In this document: positions 37,031 to 51,400 of the stretch, one piece after another
Layout of the letters: the number at the start of each line of letters is the position of its first letter
Position numbering within the stretch: position 1 is the first letter of the stretch
Assembly: GCA_013398955.1 (NCBI GenBank)
Contig: VWPU01000809.1
Span: 1 to 64,000 of the forward strand
Source: Callaeas wilsoni
Taxonomy: Eukaryota; Chordata; Aves; Passeriformes; Callaeidae
DNA length: 64,000 nucleotides
Reading direction: 5' to 3'
Position numbers and translations under genes: made by a program
Notes under the pieces: model-generated
The model's database searches: none
Told to the model about the DNA's origin: nothing
Seen by the model: the letters and a program-made list of their open reading frames with translations, nothing else

Positions 37031-40000
37031 GTCAGTGAACTTCATGGTTTTTTCCAAGGTTAAATGTGGATTTTATTTCTATATTTCATTAATTCTGTGC
37101 AGCCAGTACGTATTGTAATGTGATAGTTATCATGAAATAATAAACCAGGTTTGCTACATAGACTTATTCACTTACACAGCCTTCCTGTTCTCTTATACTA
37201 ATAATTTTCAAAGAACTAGAGGAGCTGTACAAGGTTAACTGGATTCATTTGATGACTGAGTGATTTCTGCCCCCACAGTCTAGACTTGGCTAAAAATATT
37301 TATCAAAAATGTTCCCTCTATTGTCAACATTTAGTTGTGCAAAGCTTGATGAAAACCAGAATGATTCAATGTAATAGATGTCTGTCAAAAATAGACTTCA
37401 GGAAAAATGCATGCATCAGTAACATTTAATTTTACTAGGAGCAGAAGATCTATTTTTCATGCAGCATATCTAAATGAGGAATCCTCTGCTATAACAAAGC
37501 AAGCATAAACAAGTGTGTCATTCCATACATTCTCTGATTCTTTAGATTCATTCTTTTGCATCTAAATGCCATGTAATTTTGAGCTTAAAGCTTGATCCTT
37601 TTTAATTCCATTATGAAATTTTTATCAGATTGAAGGAAAGAGAAATTCCACAAATAAAAATGTTCTGCATCATTGCAAGGATGCAAAAGGCAGGAGCTGT
37701 TTCTGAAAGCTGTTTTCCAATTGCTTTTATGGAGTTCAGTGCAGGGAAATTAAACTAGAATATCTAGAAACCTGTTTTTAGACGAGACTATTGTCCTGGC
37801 TCCTTTGTAGTTTATTTGTTGCAAGAGCTAAAGGTCCAATTCAACACAGGTTAGCAGGGAGCTGAGGAATGGCACCTGCTTTAGTTCTGAGTACTCAGTG
37901 GTATTTGGTGTGTGACCAGAGTTTGGGTGTTGCTTTGAAGGATTTGTTCCGCTGCTCTAAGAGAGAAAACTGTAGATCTCCATCATTGTCAGGTGTCGAT
38001 TGTTCTCAGTCAAAGACCTAATTACTGAGATACTGAGATGGTTCCTCTTTTGTGTCTTGATTTCTTTCATTCACTGTTTGAATGGTTAAATATCTATTGT
38101 GCTGGAGAGCAGCAGAGAAGCACTGATTTTACAGTTCAGTGGTTATAGTGTTCACATGGGCTATGGAAAATCTTTGTTTGTCTCTGCTGCAATTAATATT
38201 TATTCACACGAAGCCAAGTCGCCCAGTGGAGGAGCTGGAGAGGAACCATTCCCAGAGCAGCCCGTGGCTCATGAGGTGAAACCTGCCTGGCCAGCCCAAG
38301 GCTAACCTGGGCTGGCACCTGAACGTGGCTCTCCCAAGTGAAACTACTGAAAGGATCCAAAGGTCTGAGACTCTGCTGTGGGGAACCTGAGGTGGATCTG
38401 GTGAGGAAGCCTGGTCTGGCTGTGGGTGTGGGGTGTGGAGGGTGCCCACGGGGACCCATCGGGTCACTGGAGCCACCTTTGCAAAGGGACTTCGGTCCCA
38501 GCAGTGACAGTCTGGGGTGGTGCGATGTCACCCTGGCGTGGCACCTGGATGGCCAGACAGGAAAACTTCCTTAACAGGCACGAACCCTTTGATCAATAGT
38601 TTAGAGAAAATTGCAGGACTATTAGCAATTAACTTGAGACTTCCTTGTCCTTTTCGTTTCTCTTTTCCAGGTAACTTATTTTACAATCAGATTTTAACTG
38701 AAAGAAGGAGAATTTCAGGCCCTTCTGGTTTTAGCAGCCATAACCTTGAAAGCAATAGGGTCATTATTTAAAGGGTTACAGAAAAAAAATCCACACATGT
38801 TAAGGGAGGAATCAGCATTTGGAAAAGTGTATTTTCTTGCTAATTATAAATAAAGATGGTAAAGGAGCACTTCTGCAGTATATTAAAATGATGTAATTAA
38901 CTGCATTGGGTTTTGCCTTGATGGAGACTCAAGGGATTCTTTGTCTGCTCAGATGGTTTACCATGAATAATGCCAATATTACCTTGTCCTAATAAGATGA
39001 TCAAATATTTAAATGATGGAATCAGAAGTTTTGTTTGTTTGCTCTAAATTTGGGTCTGTTCTTCCATTTCCAAATTGTATTCCATGCTCCTTTTCCCTGC
39101 GTCTTAATGCAAACAATGAAATTATGAACACAGCAATGTGACTTTCTCAGCCTTGAAAATATTTAGGGAAGTGGTTAGGTTTATGTGCAAATGTAGACCT
39201 ATTCTTTTTCAATGGGACTGTTGCAACAAGTAAAGTTTAGTACAGATAGGTTTTACAGGATTTGGAGCTTCAGCAATGTAGATCTGTTTCCCTGTTATTT
39301 TTCTTCAGGATGTGAATTCTGTGATGGAGTATTTTAGCACAGACCCAAATATGAATTTTGGGAAACTGCTGCTTCTGTAGTGTAAATAATGACAGTTCCT
39401 AGCTAATAAGATGATAATTTAAGGAAACTATGGAAATGTGGTAATTCTCATTCTTGTTAATGGTTTGGGACATGATAAATAGTCTTTTGTCTTTGTAAAG
39501 CTGAGAAATGTGAGATCAGCTTCAAAAGCTGGCTATTATTTCTTTTCAGTTTCTGCCTATGGATCTACACTAAGTTTGATATGGCAGCTTGTACAGAATA
39601 AACACCACAGCAGACAGAGTTTTAAAGCTATTTATGTATGTAGGGCTTTTGTTTCAGGGGTTTGTTTTGCTTGTTTGTTTCAGGGCTTCTTTTTTCCATG
39701 GAGTAATGCATAGTTTTGACTACTCAAATGCGAGTGCAAAAAGCATAAATGTATTTTTCACCCTTGCCATAAAGAATTGGACAAATGCCATTGTATGTGC
39801 CTGAAATCAGTTGTTCAGATGAAACCATTGTGTCTGTCATCTGGAAAAGCATCTCTTTATAGAGTGTGGCACTGTGCTCAGAGTACATCACTGTTGCACA
39901 TCATCTAGATTGTAATGTTTGTGTTGGAACAGGGGTGATGGTACCAATATACAGCTGTCCCTTGTGGCATTTTCACTCTGACTTGTCACCTTAGTAGTGC

Positions 40001-42865
40001 TTTGGTCCTTTGCACGATGGATTTACTGAAGCAAGAGGTGCAACCATTTGACATGCAAGAGTACAAGGTTTTAAAGCTTGTTGAGAGTTGGAATATTTTT
40101 GTTTAATTTGTAGGAGGATGATTGTCATTTTTGCATAGAAAACTCTTGTGTTCTGTCAATTAGGCTGCTCTTGTCCACCTATTATCATAAAGATTAGCCA
40201 TTTTACTTCCATGGTTAGAGAAAGAAGTAGTAATTAATATCCAGACAATACACATGAATTGGCTATAGGCAATCCTTTCAGGAGTTTTATGGTTTTATAG
40301 AGAATTTTCAGTATTCAACAGAACAACCTTTTCTGCTTGCTGTCCTTCATTAAACACAACCCTAGGTGTCCCCCTTTCTTCACTTCAGTAATGATTTCTG
40401 GAAGAAAGTTGAAAGACAGCCTTTGGTATAGGTGACCATTGTGGCTTTTGGCTGTTGGGGAGAATCTGAAGTGTTTTAAATTAAGAGGAATGAAGTACTG
40501 ATTTGACACCTGATGATTCCAGCTGAATCTCTACTGGTGTGTGTGACTTTTTTAGGACTCCGTGTTTTAGCATTTTCCCACACGAGGCTCTGAACAAGGC
40601 TTGTCGGTATTTTCCTACATCTCTCCCAAAACTCATTCTTGAGTAGTTTCAATTCTGCTTCTTCCCATTAGATTCCATGATGATAATTCTGTTTTTCTTG
40701 ATGAATCACAAATGGAGGTGGAGCTTTGCTGCCTTTAGGGCTCACAAGTTTAATCCACATGATCAGGGCTGAGGTTCCTCAAGGCATTTACCAAAGCATT
40801 TAACATGTTTTAGGAGTGTTTAGTACTTTCACAGACATGTCTTTGACTACCAAGGCATAATTTTGGAAGTGATATCAACGCAGAGAAATCTTTGAAGCAT
40901 CAGGAGAAAGAAATGTAGATCTTTGTAGCCTGTTCTATACAAGGAAAGAACAAACATTATTCCATAATTCCTGCATTAAAAAAACCCCAACAACAAAAAA
41001 AGCCATCAAAACCCAAACAAAAAAAAGACCAGAGGAAAGACAGAACCAAAGAAAACCATAAAAGTAACTAATAAAACCACCAAAAAGACTCCAAACCCCA
41101 CCATAGTTATTTGTACAAAGAAATATTTGAAATATTAAAACTTAGTTTTAGCTGCATCGTGCCTTGAATTTCTTGCCCTGCTTAATAATTTTTCACTGAA
41201 ATCTATTTGAGGCCTTTTATTTCTTTTACTCCCAGGCATCGACTTCTATTTGGACTGGTAAATACATGAACAATCTGGCTCCTATTAGGCCATTAAATAT
41301 ATAAAATGAGTGCCCGTTCTGTGGGCCTGAGTGATTGACTGATACACTTCATAAAAGGTTGGCACCATTCCTGGAACTGCTCAGTGATTGGATTGTATTC
41401 ACTTGTAGAGTCAAGCACGATGAGACAGGGTAAAAAGTGTCCCCTTGGAAATGATCTTGGTCTGGGCTGTCCAGTCTATATCCAGGCAAGGCCTCCCTGA
41501 GAGCTGTTCTGTATTTTCTTATCTTCCATATACGCAAAGTGGATAACTCTTCTACAAATATCCTTTCCCTACTGGTGCCTCATACACTTAAACTGTATTT
41601 TTTATTTGTCATTCCTCAAACATTGCAGTTGTGTTTTATACATTTATTCAAAATCAAAGTAAAAAAAACTCCAAACATTGGCTATACTTTAGAGCACGTT
41701 GCCTGTATCTTTTTAGAAGGAGAGCAGAGATTTCTAGAATTGAATGTCTGTTGTTAATACAAACACGTCACTTCTCATCCTTGTTTCTGTTCAGAACCCT
41801 TCCATAGAAACAAGGATGGATTTTCTGCACTGGGACAAGAATGCCTCATTCAGTGTCTAATATCTCTGTCAAGTCATTGTGCATGAGTGTATTTGAATGG
41901 ACTTATGTACATATTTGAGTTTGCTTCAGAATTTACTCATATTGAACTTGTTTTATGTTAGTGTCATTGACTTTTTTCTTAATCATAAAAACATCACCTT
42001 GCTTCAATAAATATTTTTTTCTAAAAATGAAATTTAGCCTGTGATAGAGGAATTTTTCCCTGTCAGGAACATCTCCTAACTCTTCTTAACTGAGCAGTAC
42101 GATTTCAAAAGTAAATGTGCATTTTTCACTGCATGACGAGCAGCTGTAACAAATAGCTAATGTTAGGTAGGAAAATTACACTGCATTTCAGTGTTTGTTC
42201 AGGCAAATGCAGCAGTAAAAAGCTTAAATGCTGCTAGAATGGGGCATGATCATGCCCATACACACACACAAAAAAGAGCTGAGACTAAAGTTAGTCTACA
42301 GGTAATTTCTAGATTAGGCTGTTTGCCTCAGTTTTGCTTTCTGTTTTCAACAGAGAAGATTTAAAAAACTCAGTAAGAAATAATGAGATTATAGTTAAAC
42401 TTCAGAGAAGTCATACTGACTGTTCACATGCTTCATCCTTTAATGACTGTATCTTCAAAGCAGCAGTGGCATCTTCATCTTAGACGAGGTTTTATGAAGT
42501 CACTTTTGAAGGAGTGCTCGCTGGGTTTTCATATGCTGGTCAAGCAGTCATTCTAAATGCAGTCATTTAAGATTACAAGCCTCATATCAAACCATTTTCA
42601 AAGTCCTTCCATTGTCCTCAATGAGTTTTGGATTAAACAATTTATCAGAAATTCTTCATTCATCCTTAAATCATATTCCTGATTCCTGCCTTTGAGACTT
42701 TGCACTGTTATGTTCCTGGGTTATCTTTCAGTCCGTGTCTGTTCCTCACGTGTTTCTGTCCGTCCTTCTGCCAGCCTCCTGCCACCGCAGGCACTTCCAG
42801 GGACCGGCTTAAAGAAGACTCCTCTTTCCAGCATTGCTCTCTCTTGTTTCAGAGAGCTCTGCTAG
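37031..42865. other. Intronic DNA
   Basis: Contains a GC-rich block at 38215-38575 of unknown origin and the A-rich tract at 40978. No supported exon. Confidence 0.45.
40978..41101 (+). repeat. A-rich low-complexity tract
   Basis: A run of A-rich, C-containing sequence (units like aaaaccc, aaaccaaa) with no open frame of interest. It is possibly the tail of an old retroposed copy whose body is no longer recognisable. Confidence 0.7.
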
Positions 42866-43027
42866 GCAGCTGGCTTTCAGAGAGCTTGCCACCCAGCACC
42901 TCTCAGAAGCTGAAAAGCTGCCGTTGCTTATTGCTGGATATGCTTGCATTGAACTGGTGGCTCAGGCTTCCATCACACAGGAAGGACCCCGCAATCACAA
43001 TGCCTACAATGTATCTTTAGACTACAG
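42866..43027 (+). CDS. Candidate exon, 53 codons, phase 2-2
   Basis: This is the longest clear coding segment. It begins QLAFRELATQHLSEAEKL, continues PLLIAGYACIELVAQAS, and ends NAYNVSLDY, with donor TACAG|GTATCA. It has the small-residue and hydrophobic spacing of a helical repeat. The acceptor is ambiguous: tttcag at 42852 and agag at 42854 are better placed after the pyrimidine tract, but only the AG at 42865 fits the incoming phase. A CR1 tail begins about 345 bases downstream. Confidence 0.75.
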
Positions 43028-43371
43028 GTATCAAATTCCTTTGCTTTCTCTACTCCTTCCGAGACCTGTTCCCTGCTTTCCACAGACGGTGAAAACAAAC
43101 CCAGCTGCTTCCCTGGTGTGGAATGTTTTACAAGAAATGGATGTCATTAAGTGATTGCTTTTCTGGCACTCTTCAAGACACTGAATGTCTGCAGTTATGA
43201 ACACACGTGCTCGCTGTCTCTCAAGCACTTCAGTGCAGACAGAGAACACTGAACCATAAGAAAAAACAAGACCTGTACAACTACTGGTTTATAGCAGTAA
43301 GATTTTCTACTCATTTTTTGTGACCTTTAACTAACTCAATAGGACACTTTCTGCCTTACCAAAAAGGCAGG

Positions 43372-43517
43372 TGCCTCATTCCTGGACTTGTTCAAGACCA
43401 GCTTGGGTGGGCCTTGAGCAACCTGCACTAGTGAGTGGCATCCCTGGCCACAGAGAGGTGGTTGGACCTAGATGATCAAGTTCCCTTCCAATTCTAACCA
43501 TTCTGTATTTCCATGAT
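43372..43517 (+). mobile_element. CR1 LINE 3' tail
   Basis: About 145 bases of the CR1 3' end: tcctggacttgttcaagacc, gagtggcatccctggcc, and the terminal gatgatcaagttcccttcc, followed by the short A-rich repeat. It is 5'-truncated, as usual for CR1. Confidence 0.85.
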
Positions 43518-46265
43518 AAAAAAAAGGTGGTTTTTAAACTGTTTTACATAGTCTTGGGAGTGCTTATTAGCACAGTTCCTGCTCTTCAGTCACATAATGT
43601 ATTAAACTGCCTTATGCATCTCATACATTTGGTTTGTGCATTGTTTTCTATTATTGTGTTTTTTCTTCGTGCACTTACAATTCAAACCCAAAGAAACAGA
43701 ATACTTGAAATTAAAGGTCTAGTAATTTTCTGCTTACTCTAACTTATTAAGAGGAAAGTTTTTTTAAAATAAACAATCTGAAGAACTGCTGTCATGGAAT
43801 ATGAAGAGCAAGGGCCTGTAATTTCTATTTACAGTTTAATCTATAGTGTGGTAATAAGTCATAGCATGCAGGTTGAAGTTGTCTTGAATGCAGCCACTAG
43901 AAAAACAGGTTTGAGGTTCAAAAAAATTGAATCTGCTGTGTTGATTAACTTATTATTACCTCTGATTAAAAGTTAGATATGGCTAATATGCAGTTAAGAT
44001 GAACTGAATCAGCATCTCAGGATTTTTGAATCAGGCTTTTGAGTAAGAAAAATAACAAACTGAAGCATTGTGAAAATAAAATTGCTTTTAAATTCCTTTA
44101 AATCTTGGTCATTAACAAAAATGGATTAATTTTTTTTCCTCTTCTTACAAACCTGTTCTGCTTGACATCTTGGTTTTGTTTTCTTGATGATTTTAGTCAG
44201 TTTGAGGACATTTACTGACTGAAGACATTGAAATGTGTATCTGAGAAGGGGTTTTATTAGGTATTACACAAAACTATAAAGATGTGCCTATTCATAAATT
44301 GATTTATCTGTGAAACTAGCAAATATATTTAAGAATGACAGTCTCCTAAAATATTCAGCCCTGGAACATTAGTGCAGGTAAACATCATAAATAATTATCT
44401 TAAATTGGTTACCAAGGCAGTGTAGCAGTATTAAGTTGCTATGGAAATGTTTGGTCCCTGCTCAGAGATGCCAGCACTGCTAATGCAATCTCTTGTAGTT
44501 ACATCACTTCAGCCAGATAAAAATCAAGAGGGGGAAAATATCAGTGATATATGTGGGATACAAATCAGGATTCTTGGAAAAGGGGATGTATAAGCCATAA
44601 AAATGATATGTTTTGAGTTATCTCAAATGTCCATACTTCATATCCAGAGCATGTCATGGAAAGGAAGAACATTCTTCATCTTGACAATTAGACCAGTCAT
44701 ATTAAGTTGTGCATAGGTTTTGTGTCCAAGCTGCCATGAATCAACTCACCTTGTCATAATTAGCAAATCTTCACCTTTTTTTTGTGGTTTTGTTATGAAT
44801 TATATACCTCTTTCTAGCAGAAGTTGTTTGGGATTATTGTCTGAGATACTGTTACATCCTGGTATTGAATAGTAAATAAGACACTGAACGATGATGGGCT
44901 ATGGCAGCCTAACACATATTTGCACTCTAGTTTCATAATGGACTTTCAATATCATATGCTAAGAAAATAAAGAAGACACTGACAGTATGACAGCCTTAGT
45001 TTCCACAAGTAGCATAAAAAGCCTGTAATCTGATTTACAGAATATTGTACTACTGAAATGTTTGTGTTGGAGTAGAACAGCCCATTCTTACTGCCTGTTC
45101 AACTGTCCCATCTGAATGAATTGCTGAAAGTTTCCACAGTTGCTTTGTGTACTAAGAAACTTGCAGCAGATGTTATTTGTTGAGACAGAGAGTATTTTAT
45201 TCTCTTCTTGTATAAATAAGAAGGAATGAAGGCTTTGAAGCAGATGTTGGGTGTAGAAATGGTGACTGTTATATAGCTCATTCCCATTTCATTTGAAACA
45301 ATTGTCTGCAGCTTCAAAGAATGCGAGTAGTTTCTTAATTAGGTTGAAATTTGTCATTATTTCAAGTTTTCTGTAGCTTGACAACAGACTAGAACTAGAA
45401 AACTTATTTCTTCTGCCCTTGAATGCTTGCCTTATATAAAAATGGTAAGTTTTCTATACCCTCCTTCCAAAAACGAAATTAGCATGTGTTTTGCTGGTTT
45501 TCTTGGTCACAGGTAGTGAGCTAATAGCGGTGCACAGGCAAACCAGTTTTTAAAGACCAAGTGTTTTTGAAAGAAGGATCAGGACATGAGGATCACAATG
45601 AAATGGTTGAGTTATACATATGTTACTAGAGGAAATGTACTATTATTCAAGAATATTTTCAATAATATGACTGTTTAGCCCTTGGCTTTCTCAAATTTCA
45701 GAGATTTGGGTTTGGAGTTCGTGTATGTGACTTCAGAGAGTTCAAGGCAATTTCATTTGGAGTGTGTCTCTAAAGGGGTCCCTGTTACTTCATGATTATA
45801 AGTCTATATTGGAAGCTGGAGTTAGTATCAATACTGAACCCAGAGCTTTCATTCATCAATGTGTTCCTCATAATATAAGAGGCCTTATTTTCTAGCTATA
45901 TTATGTCATCTTTGGTTTCTTAATTTACTCTTTCCAAATATCCATAGCCTTTTCCAGAAAGCCTGATTATCTTCAGGTGTCTCCCATGCTCTTTGACTAC
46001 CCACTGTAGTTTTCTTAAAGAAGCAAAACAAACATGAAATGTTTGCTTGAAATTTGCATAAAGATAACATTTCAGAGCACGATATTTACATAATAATGAA
46101 AATAGCTGGAGGAAGCAAGTGGATCACAGGACAGGGATATGCGCTGCAGGATAACACGGCAGAGCCCTACCGGGGACTGGGGGTGGTGTTGATCCAAGTG
46201 GATGGGTTAAGGCAGCAGTGGCTTCTGTCTCATTAAATAAAGATTCCATTAAACTGCTGCTGGAA
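43518..46265. other. Intronic DNA
   Basis: AT-rich. A frame at 46076-46180 just before the CR1 looks protein-like but has no convincing donor. Confidence 0.4.
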
Positions 46266-46985
46266 CAGAATCATAGCATAGTTTGGGTTGGAAGGGACCC
46301 TGAAGATCACTTAGTACCAACCTGCTCCCCTCGTCCCCCATGCCCTGGACAGGGACAACTCCCACTGGACCAGGGTGCCCAGGGCCCCATCCAACCTGGC
46401 CCTGGACACTTGCAGGGATGGGGCAGCCACAGCTTCTCTGGGCAACCTGGGCCAGGCCTTCTCCACCCTCAGAGTAAAGAATTTCTTCCTCATATCTTAT
46501 GTAAACCTACCTTTTTTCAATTTAAAGTCATTCCTCTAAGTCACTCCATGCCCTTGTGAAATGTCCCTCACCAGCTCTCTTGGAGCCTCTTCAAGTACTG
46601 GAAGTGCTCTGAGATCTTCCCAGAGTATTTTCCTCTCCAGGCTAAGCAACCACATCTCTCAGCCTGTCTCCATAGCAGAGGTGCTCCAGCCCTTTTGAGA
46701 GTCTTGGTGGCCTCCTCCGGAGTTTGCTCCAGCAGGTCCATGTCCTTCCCGAGCTGAGCTCCCCAGAGCTGTTTGCAGCACTGCAGGTGGGGTCTCATGA
46801 GCACGGAGTAGAGGGGCAGAGTCTCCGCCCTGGACCTGCTGCTTTTGATGCAGCTGGGGACACAGTTGGGCTTTCCGGGCTGAGAACTCATTATTGACTC
46901 ATGTCCAGCCTCTCAGCCACGAGAATCCCCAAGCGTTTCATCTCAGGGCTGTTCTAAATCCATTCTCCACCCAGCCTGTATTTGA
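46266..46985 (-). mobile_element. CR1 LINE fragment, about 720 bases, reverse
   Basis: On the + strand it begins at the reverse of the CR1 3' end (agaatcatag...gttggaaggg) and runs back through the UTR into reverse-transcriptase coding remnants (about 46570-46890 on the - strand, containing LYSVLMRPHLQCCKQLW and DMDLLEQTPEEATK). It is broken by substitutions and length changes. Confidence 0.88.
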
Positions 46986-48271
46986 ATTTGAATTTCCCGT
47001 TCTATCCCAGTACCTATTTCTGAGTCTTTTGATCACGATTCAACTTTTAGAATTCTGCATCTGAGGGGAAAAATATGCACCTGAATTATGAGTGGATATT
47101 CACTCACGATATTTTCTTTGGGTCCACGTAAGACTCAAATACCCATGGATGTTTGGCAAAACTTGCAAACTTTATGGGAGCTAGAACTTTTTCTGTTGGA
47201 AACCCTGGGCTGTGTTGTTGAAGTACAGATCATCATCTGTGGCTTATTTTGAAGATTATACACACAGTTTATGTAAAGCATAGTGCAAATATAAATTAGT
47301 CATACTATGTAGCCAAACTGTTGGATCTACGAAATCCAAATCAGTGTCAGGCTCCTAGCTATCTCTGCAAGCAGTGCTTCCTGAAAAATATAAAGATGTT
47401 CCTGAAACAGTGTTGTAATTTGTTAGGGGGGGCAAAAAAGTGGATTTCGAATCTAGATAGACTGCAAACTAAGCTTGAAAGGTGGGGGTTTTCCCCCCAG
47501 TGTGGGCTTTGTCAAAAAAGGGAAATAGCATATATAAAGTTTCAGCAGTATTCAAATGCCTTTCTGTAACTTGAAAATTTTTCTGCTGATTAAACATGGA
47601 GTTGCTAAGAACTGTGGCTGTGATTTAAAAGAAAAAAAGCAACAAAACCACTCCCTCCTTGGTGCAAAGATATGTTTCAGTGCTGTTTATTGCCTTGAAG
47701 TTGAGACTGTTTGTTGAGGGGGAAGAGGAAGATAATAAGAAAGTTTCTTTCTGTTCCTTAAACATCCAGATGACTTGAAAGGAACTTCTGTTTCAGTGGA
47801 TTGATGACACTTGGCCAGGGATGTCAACTCCAGCTAAAAGTGCTCATTCTGTTCCCAGTCAGAAAAGGAGACTGGATGCCAGCGCTGAAAAGCCATTTTT
47901 CTTACTTGGTCTAAAGCAGTAGGTATGTGGCAATCTGTCAAGTGCAGTCCTGTGGGAATCAAGGAGTTTGGCTGACAGATATTATCAGAAAAGTCGTTGC
48001 TTAATAAAAGCAATGCACAAAGTTGTAAAATGGAAAAATTATCACATTGGTGATATTGGTGTTGGCAGATCATGTAAAACAGCCTGTGTGGTACCTGAGG
48101 CTGTAATAACAGTGAGAGAGTTTCTTATTTCCACTCTTCACTAGTAAATAGTCATTAAGTCAAGCAATGCTGGTGGTTTTTGTTGACTGCATTTTGAATC
48201 AAATGTAAAGAGGAAGGCACTAGGAGGTTGCAAGACTAAACCTGGCTCAGAAGCAAACATTTTCTTCCCAG
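46986..48271. other. Intronic DNA
   Basis: Nothing recognised apart from A-rich runs near 47630. Confidence 0.45.
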
Positions 48272-48477
48272 CAAGGTTTCCTACAGCAGTTCAGAACAGG
48301 CTGAAGATCCATCAGATCTGTGGAAAGCTGATAGATGTGTTGACATGGCAAAGAGATGGCTCTGTCAGGAGAATTTGAGGCTGGAACTTGGAAAGGACCA
48401 AGGAAGTTTCTATGACAAATATGTTTCTGTAGCAAATTCTCTACATTTTGACTTTTTTCTCAGCTGTTATACCACAC
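48272..48477 (+). CDS. Candidate exon, up to 68 codons, starts in phase 2
   Basis: A strong acceptor (acattttcttcccag) opens a long frame containing EQAEDPSDLWKADRCVDM and RWLCQENLRLELGKDQGS. The incoming AG|C gives Ser. The 3' end is uncertain. The donor used (ACAC|GTAAAT) ends in phase 1, while weaker GT sites at 48423 and 48429 end in phase 0 and would fit the exon at 53369. The frame stays open to 48566. Confidence 0.55.
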
Positions 48478-51400
48478 GTAAATTTTGCAGTTTAATTAAG
48501 AGAAAAATACTTGGTCATATGAACTCAAGAGCTTCTTGTGTCTGCATGGGAAAATGGAGCCATTAGGACTGAGGAAATGGAATATTCTGTCACAGGAGCA
48601 GGATGGGAGCAGTACACGTAGCAATGGGAAGGGATAAATAAGTGGAGAAAGGTGCACCCTGCTGCACCTTGAGCTCTGTAATCCACCTGCATCCTGCAAG
48701 TCCATAGCCTGATTCCTGCTGCTCCTATAGCTGTGCTTCCACAGGGATGCCAAGAAAGGACACGTTAAAGCTGTTATGTGGGAAGCTTTAAAGACTGTGA
48801 CAGAAATATGAACGTAAGAAGAGAAAATGAGGAAAAAGTTGACCCTAAAATTGCCAGCCTATTACAGAGGAACTGGGAAACATTTTTGATCTAGAAAATA
48901 AGCCATGAGTAGCAGCTGTTGTGCACATAAAAGTAAATGCAGAAGATAAGCTGTTTCAATTGCTAATTTGACTTCCTTATTTTGTTAATACTAGTGGTTT
49001 TTATTTCTGAGAGCTGATGAAGTCAGGAAAACTTGTAAAAAACCATAGATTTTAAGAAAAACTTTTGAAAGCAGAAATCTAAAATATCATTTTAAAGGGA
49101 AGAAAAAAAATTTTCATGCATTCTCCCCCAGTCTGTTGGCTTTCAATGAATAATGAAAGAATTTTTTTTTAAAAATTGTTTTAATAAATTTATTTGTTTA
49201 TTAAAGTAGATTCTTTTACTTCTAGTGTATAGGCCAGCAAGTCTTGTATCCTCTGTGGGATTCTTAACTCTCTAATGCCAGGAATTAATATAACACTTTG
49301 CAGAGTATGCACTTACAGGAACAGATGGGGGTGATTAAGGGGTGGCTTATTATTCAGTCCCTTGACACCAAACGCTGTTGTTTGATTTCCATCTAGTAAT
49401 GTTGGCGTTGTTGTGGTTGTATGTGTTCAAATTTTAATTACAATCATTTCCCATGCCTGATATTTTCTTTCAGTTTTAATGCATCTGATTAGAGCTTCAG
49501 GGCCTCCTACCTCACTTTCACCATTTAAATGAGATTTAAAATCTTCAGGGGTTACAATATTCCTTTCTGGACTGCTGAGGGACCGAGTTCTTTAGCACTG
49601 TGTTTATTAGAGTGTATTACTTTAAATCTTCTTTAGCAAAGATCCCTCTTTAAGGTGGTGGAAGCTGTGTGTGTTCAAAGCCTGTGCAGGATCACACACT
49701 ACCTGCTCCAGAGCTCTGCTTTTGAAAATGCATCACTTTCAGTATCTGATTTGCTGACTCACAGGCTAATACTTGACTCATGGCTGATTTCTAAAAGGTT
49801 TCTATTCTGGTTTCTTCTCTCAAGGTATTAAACTTATGCTGCTTTGCAAGGTATATTGATTTTTATAAAATCTGTGACCTTTGAAAATTGAGCTGTGAGG
49901 TTATAATCTTAAAGGGGATGTTTTTGGAGTTCCATTTTCATAGGCTGATGTATTAAGGGATATCAATCACTAATTAAATTCTAATGGAGTCAGTAAGTGG
50001 TGACAGGACCATCATGGCTCGGGGAAGCTCCAGCTCTGCAGCTTCTTACAAAACCTTTAGCTGAGGGACAGTGAACTGTCCAGAGGCTAATTTTAATAAC
50101 TTCTAATTTTAACTGAATGAGTAATCTGGAGCAATTTGGCTTCCCACAAATTGTCACTAATCATTTCAGAAAATCTCGAAGACTTTGCTGGGCAGAGGAC
50201 CTTATGGTTAACACTGCAAGGAGAAATTAAGGATTTGGGCAGCTGAGTTTTCTCACTAGCTCTCAGTGTTCTGCCCATTTCCCAGCATCTCTGCACGGGT
50301 GTGGAGGATCCCTGGTCCTGTTGCTTTAGGTCTCTGAAAGCTGTACAGTTGATCTCTAGGCTTTCCAGAAGAGGGCTTTTGCAGTATTTTTCTGTCTAAT
50401 CCAACCAAAATCTGAGAACCAATGACGTCCTTCAGATACATCTTGTACACTGATGTACTTATCTGAGAAAAAGATTCTGGTTAAGTATCAAATGAGGGGT
50501 TTTTTTAATTAAAACCAGTTAGAACTAAGCAAACTCATGTTATTAAACTTGAAAATTTTAATTAAGGCCCATTTTTAATTGTTACATTAAGGAACAGTTG
50601 AGAAACTAAAAGCAGCAGCAAGCTAGTGAAATGGCCAACGTTTTGTAAATGAGCTTCATTTGAGTAACATTACTTGGAATATATTTAGTACCAAAATTAC
50701 AGAACAATGGTAATGAAATAAGGGTTGCTATGTTTGTATCCACGTGATTTGCATTTAATAAAATATTAAAATATTACTGTGTTGTTATGCCTGCATAGTT
50801 CTGTTTGTTTACACCTTTACATGAATATTTCTGTGATGAGCAATCATTAGTTTAATACAATTTTTGAATGTGAGCAAGTGTAATCTCCAGGCTACTTGAC
50901 AATGCATATTTAAATGTAAGTATGATCAAAGTGTATGTCATTATCAGTTATAACCATTTCTAGAGAGAAAAGATTTAGAATAATCGGAATAAAATTGTTG
51001 AAAGGGAAACAAGCTTGGTTTTTTATCAGTAATGCTTGTCAATTTATTCCTCCCCTCTGTGACCCTGTGTCCCGTTACATAAATGGTGGCCATCTGTTAA
51101 TAAAATAGCTAATGTAAAGCACTGTTCAGGAATGGTTTGCTCTAGAAAGCCAGAAAACCATTCCTACAATTCTCCTTGTGGATGCTGTCAGTTGCCATTG
51201 AATCAGGGAGATATATCATGACCCGAAAAAAGTCCTCTAGCACATATCTTATGAATTGAATTGAGGACAAACAAATGCCCTCTCTATGCCACCTCTCACT
51301 GCAGAGCATGTCAGCAGCTGGAAAAACACCAAGTTTGGGCAGAAATCCCAAACCCACAGAATCGAATTTGGCAATAAAAAGCCATGGGGTCAGTCTATAT

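Noticed and set aside
46076..46236. Frame containing ITGQGYALQDNTAEPY
   Set aside because: No convincing donor; it directly abuts the CR1 insertion; and its phase-1 start does not fit the join 43027/48272, which works without it.
46568..46891. A 107-codon - strand frame resembling reverse transcriptase
   Set aside because: It is the decayed 3' part of the CR1 ORF2, already covered by the CR1 feature, and not an independent gene.
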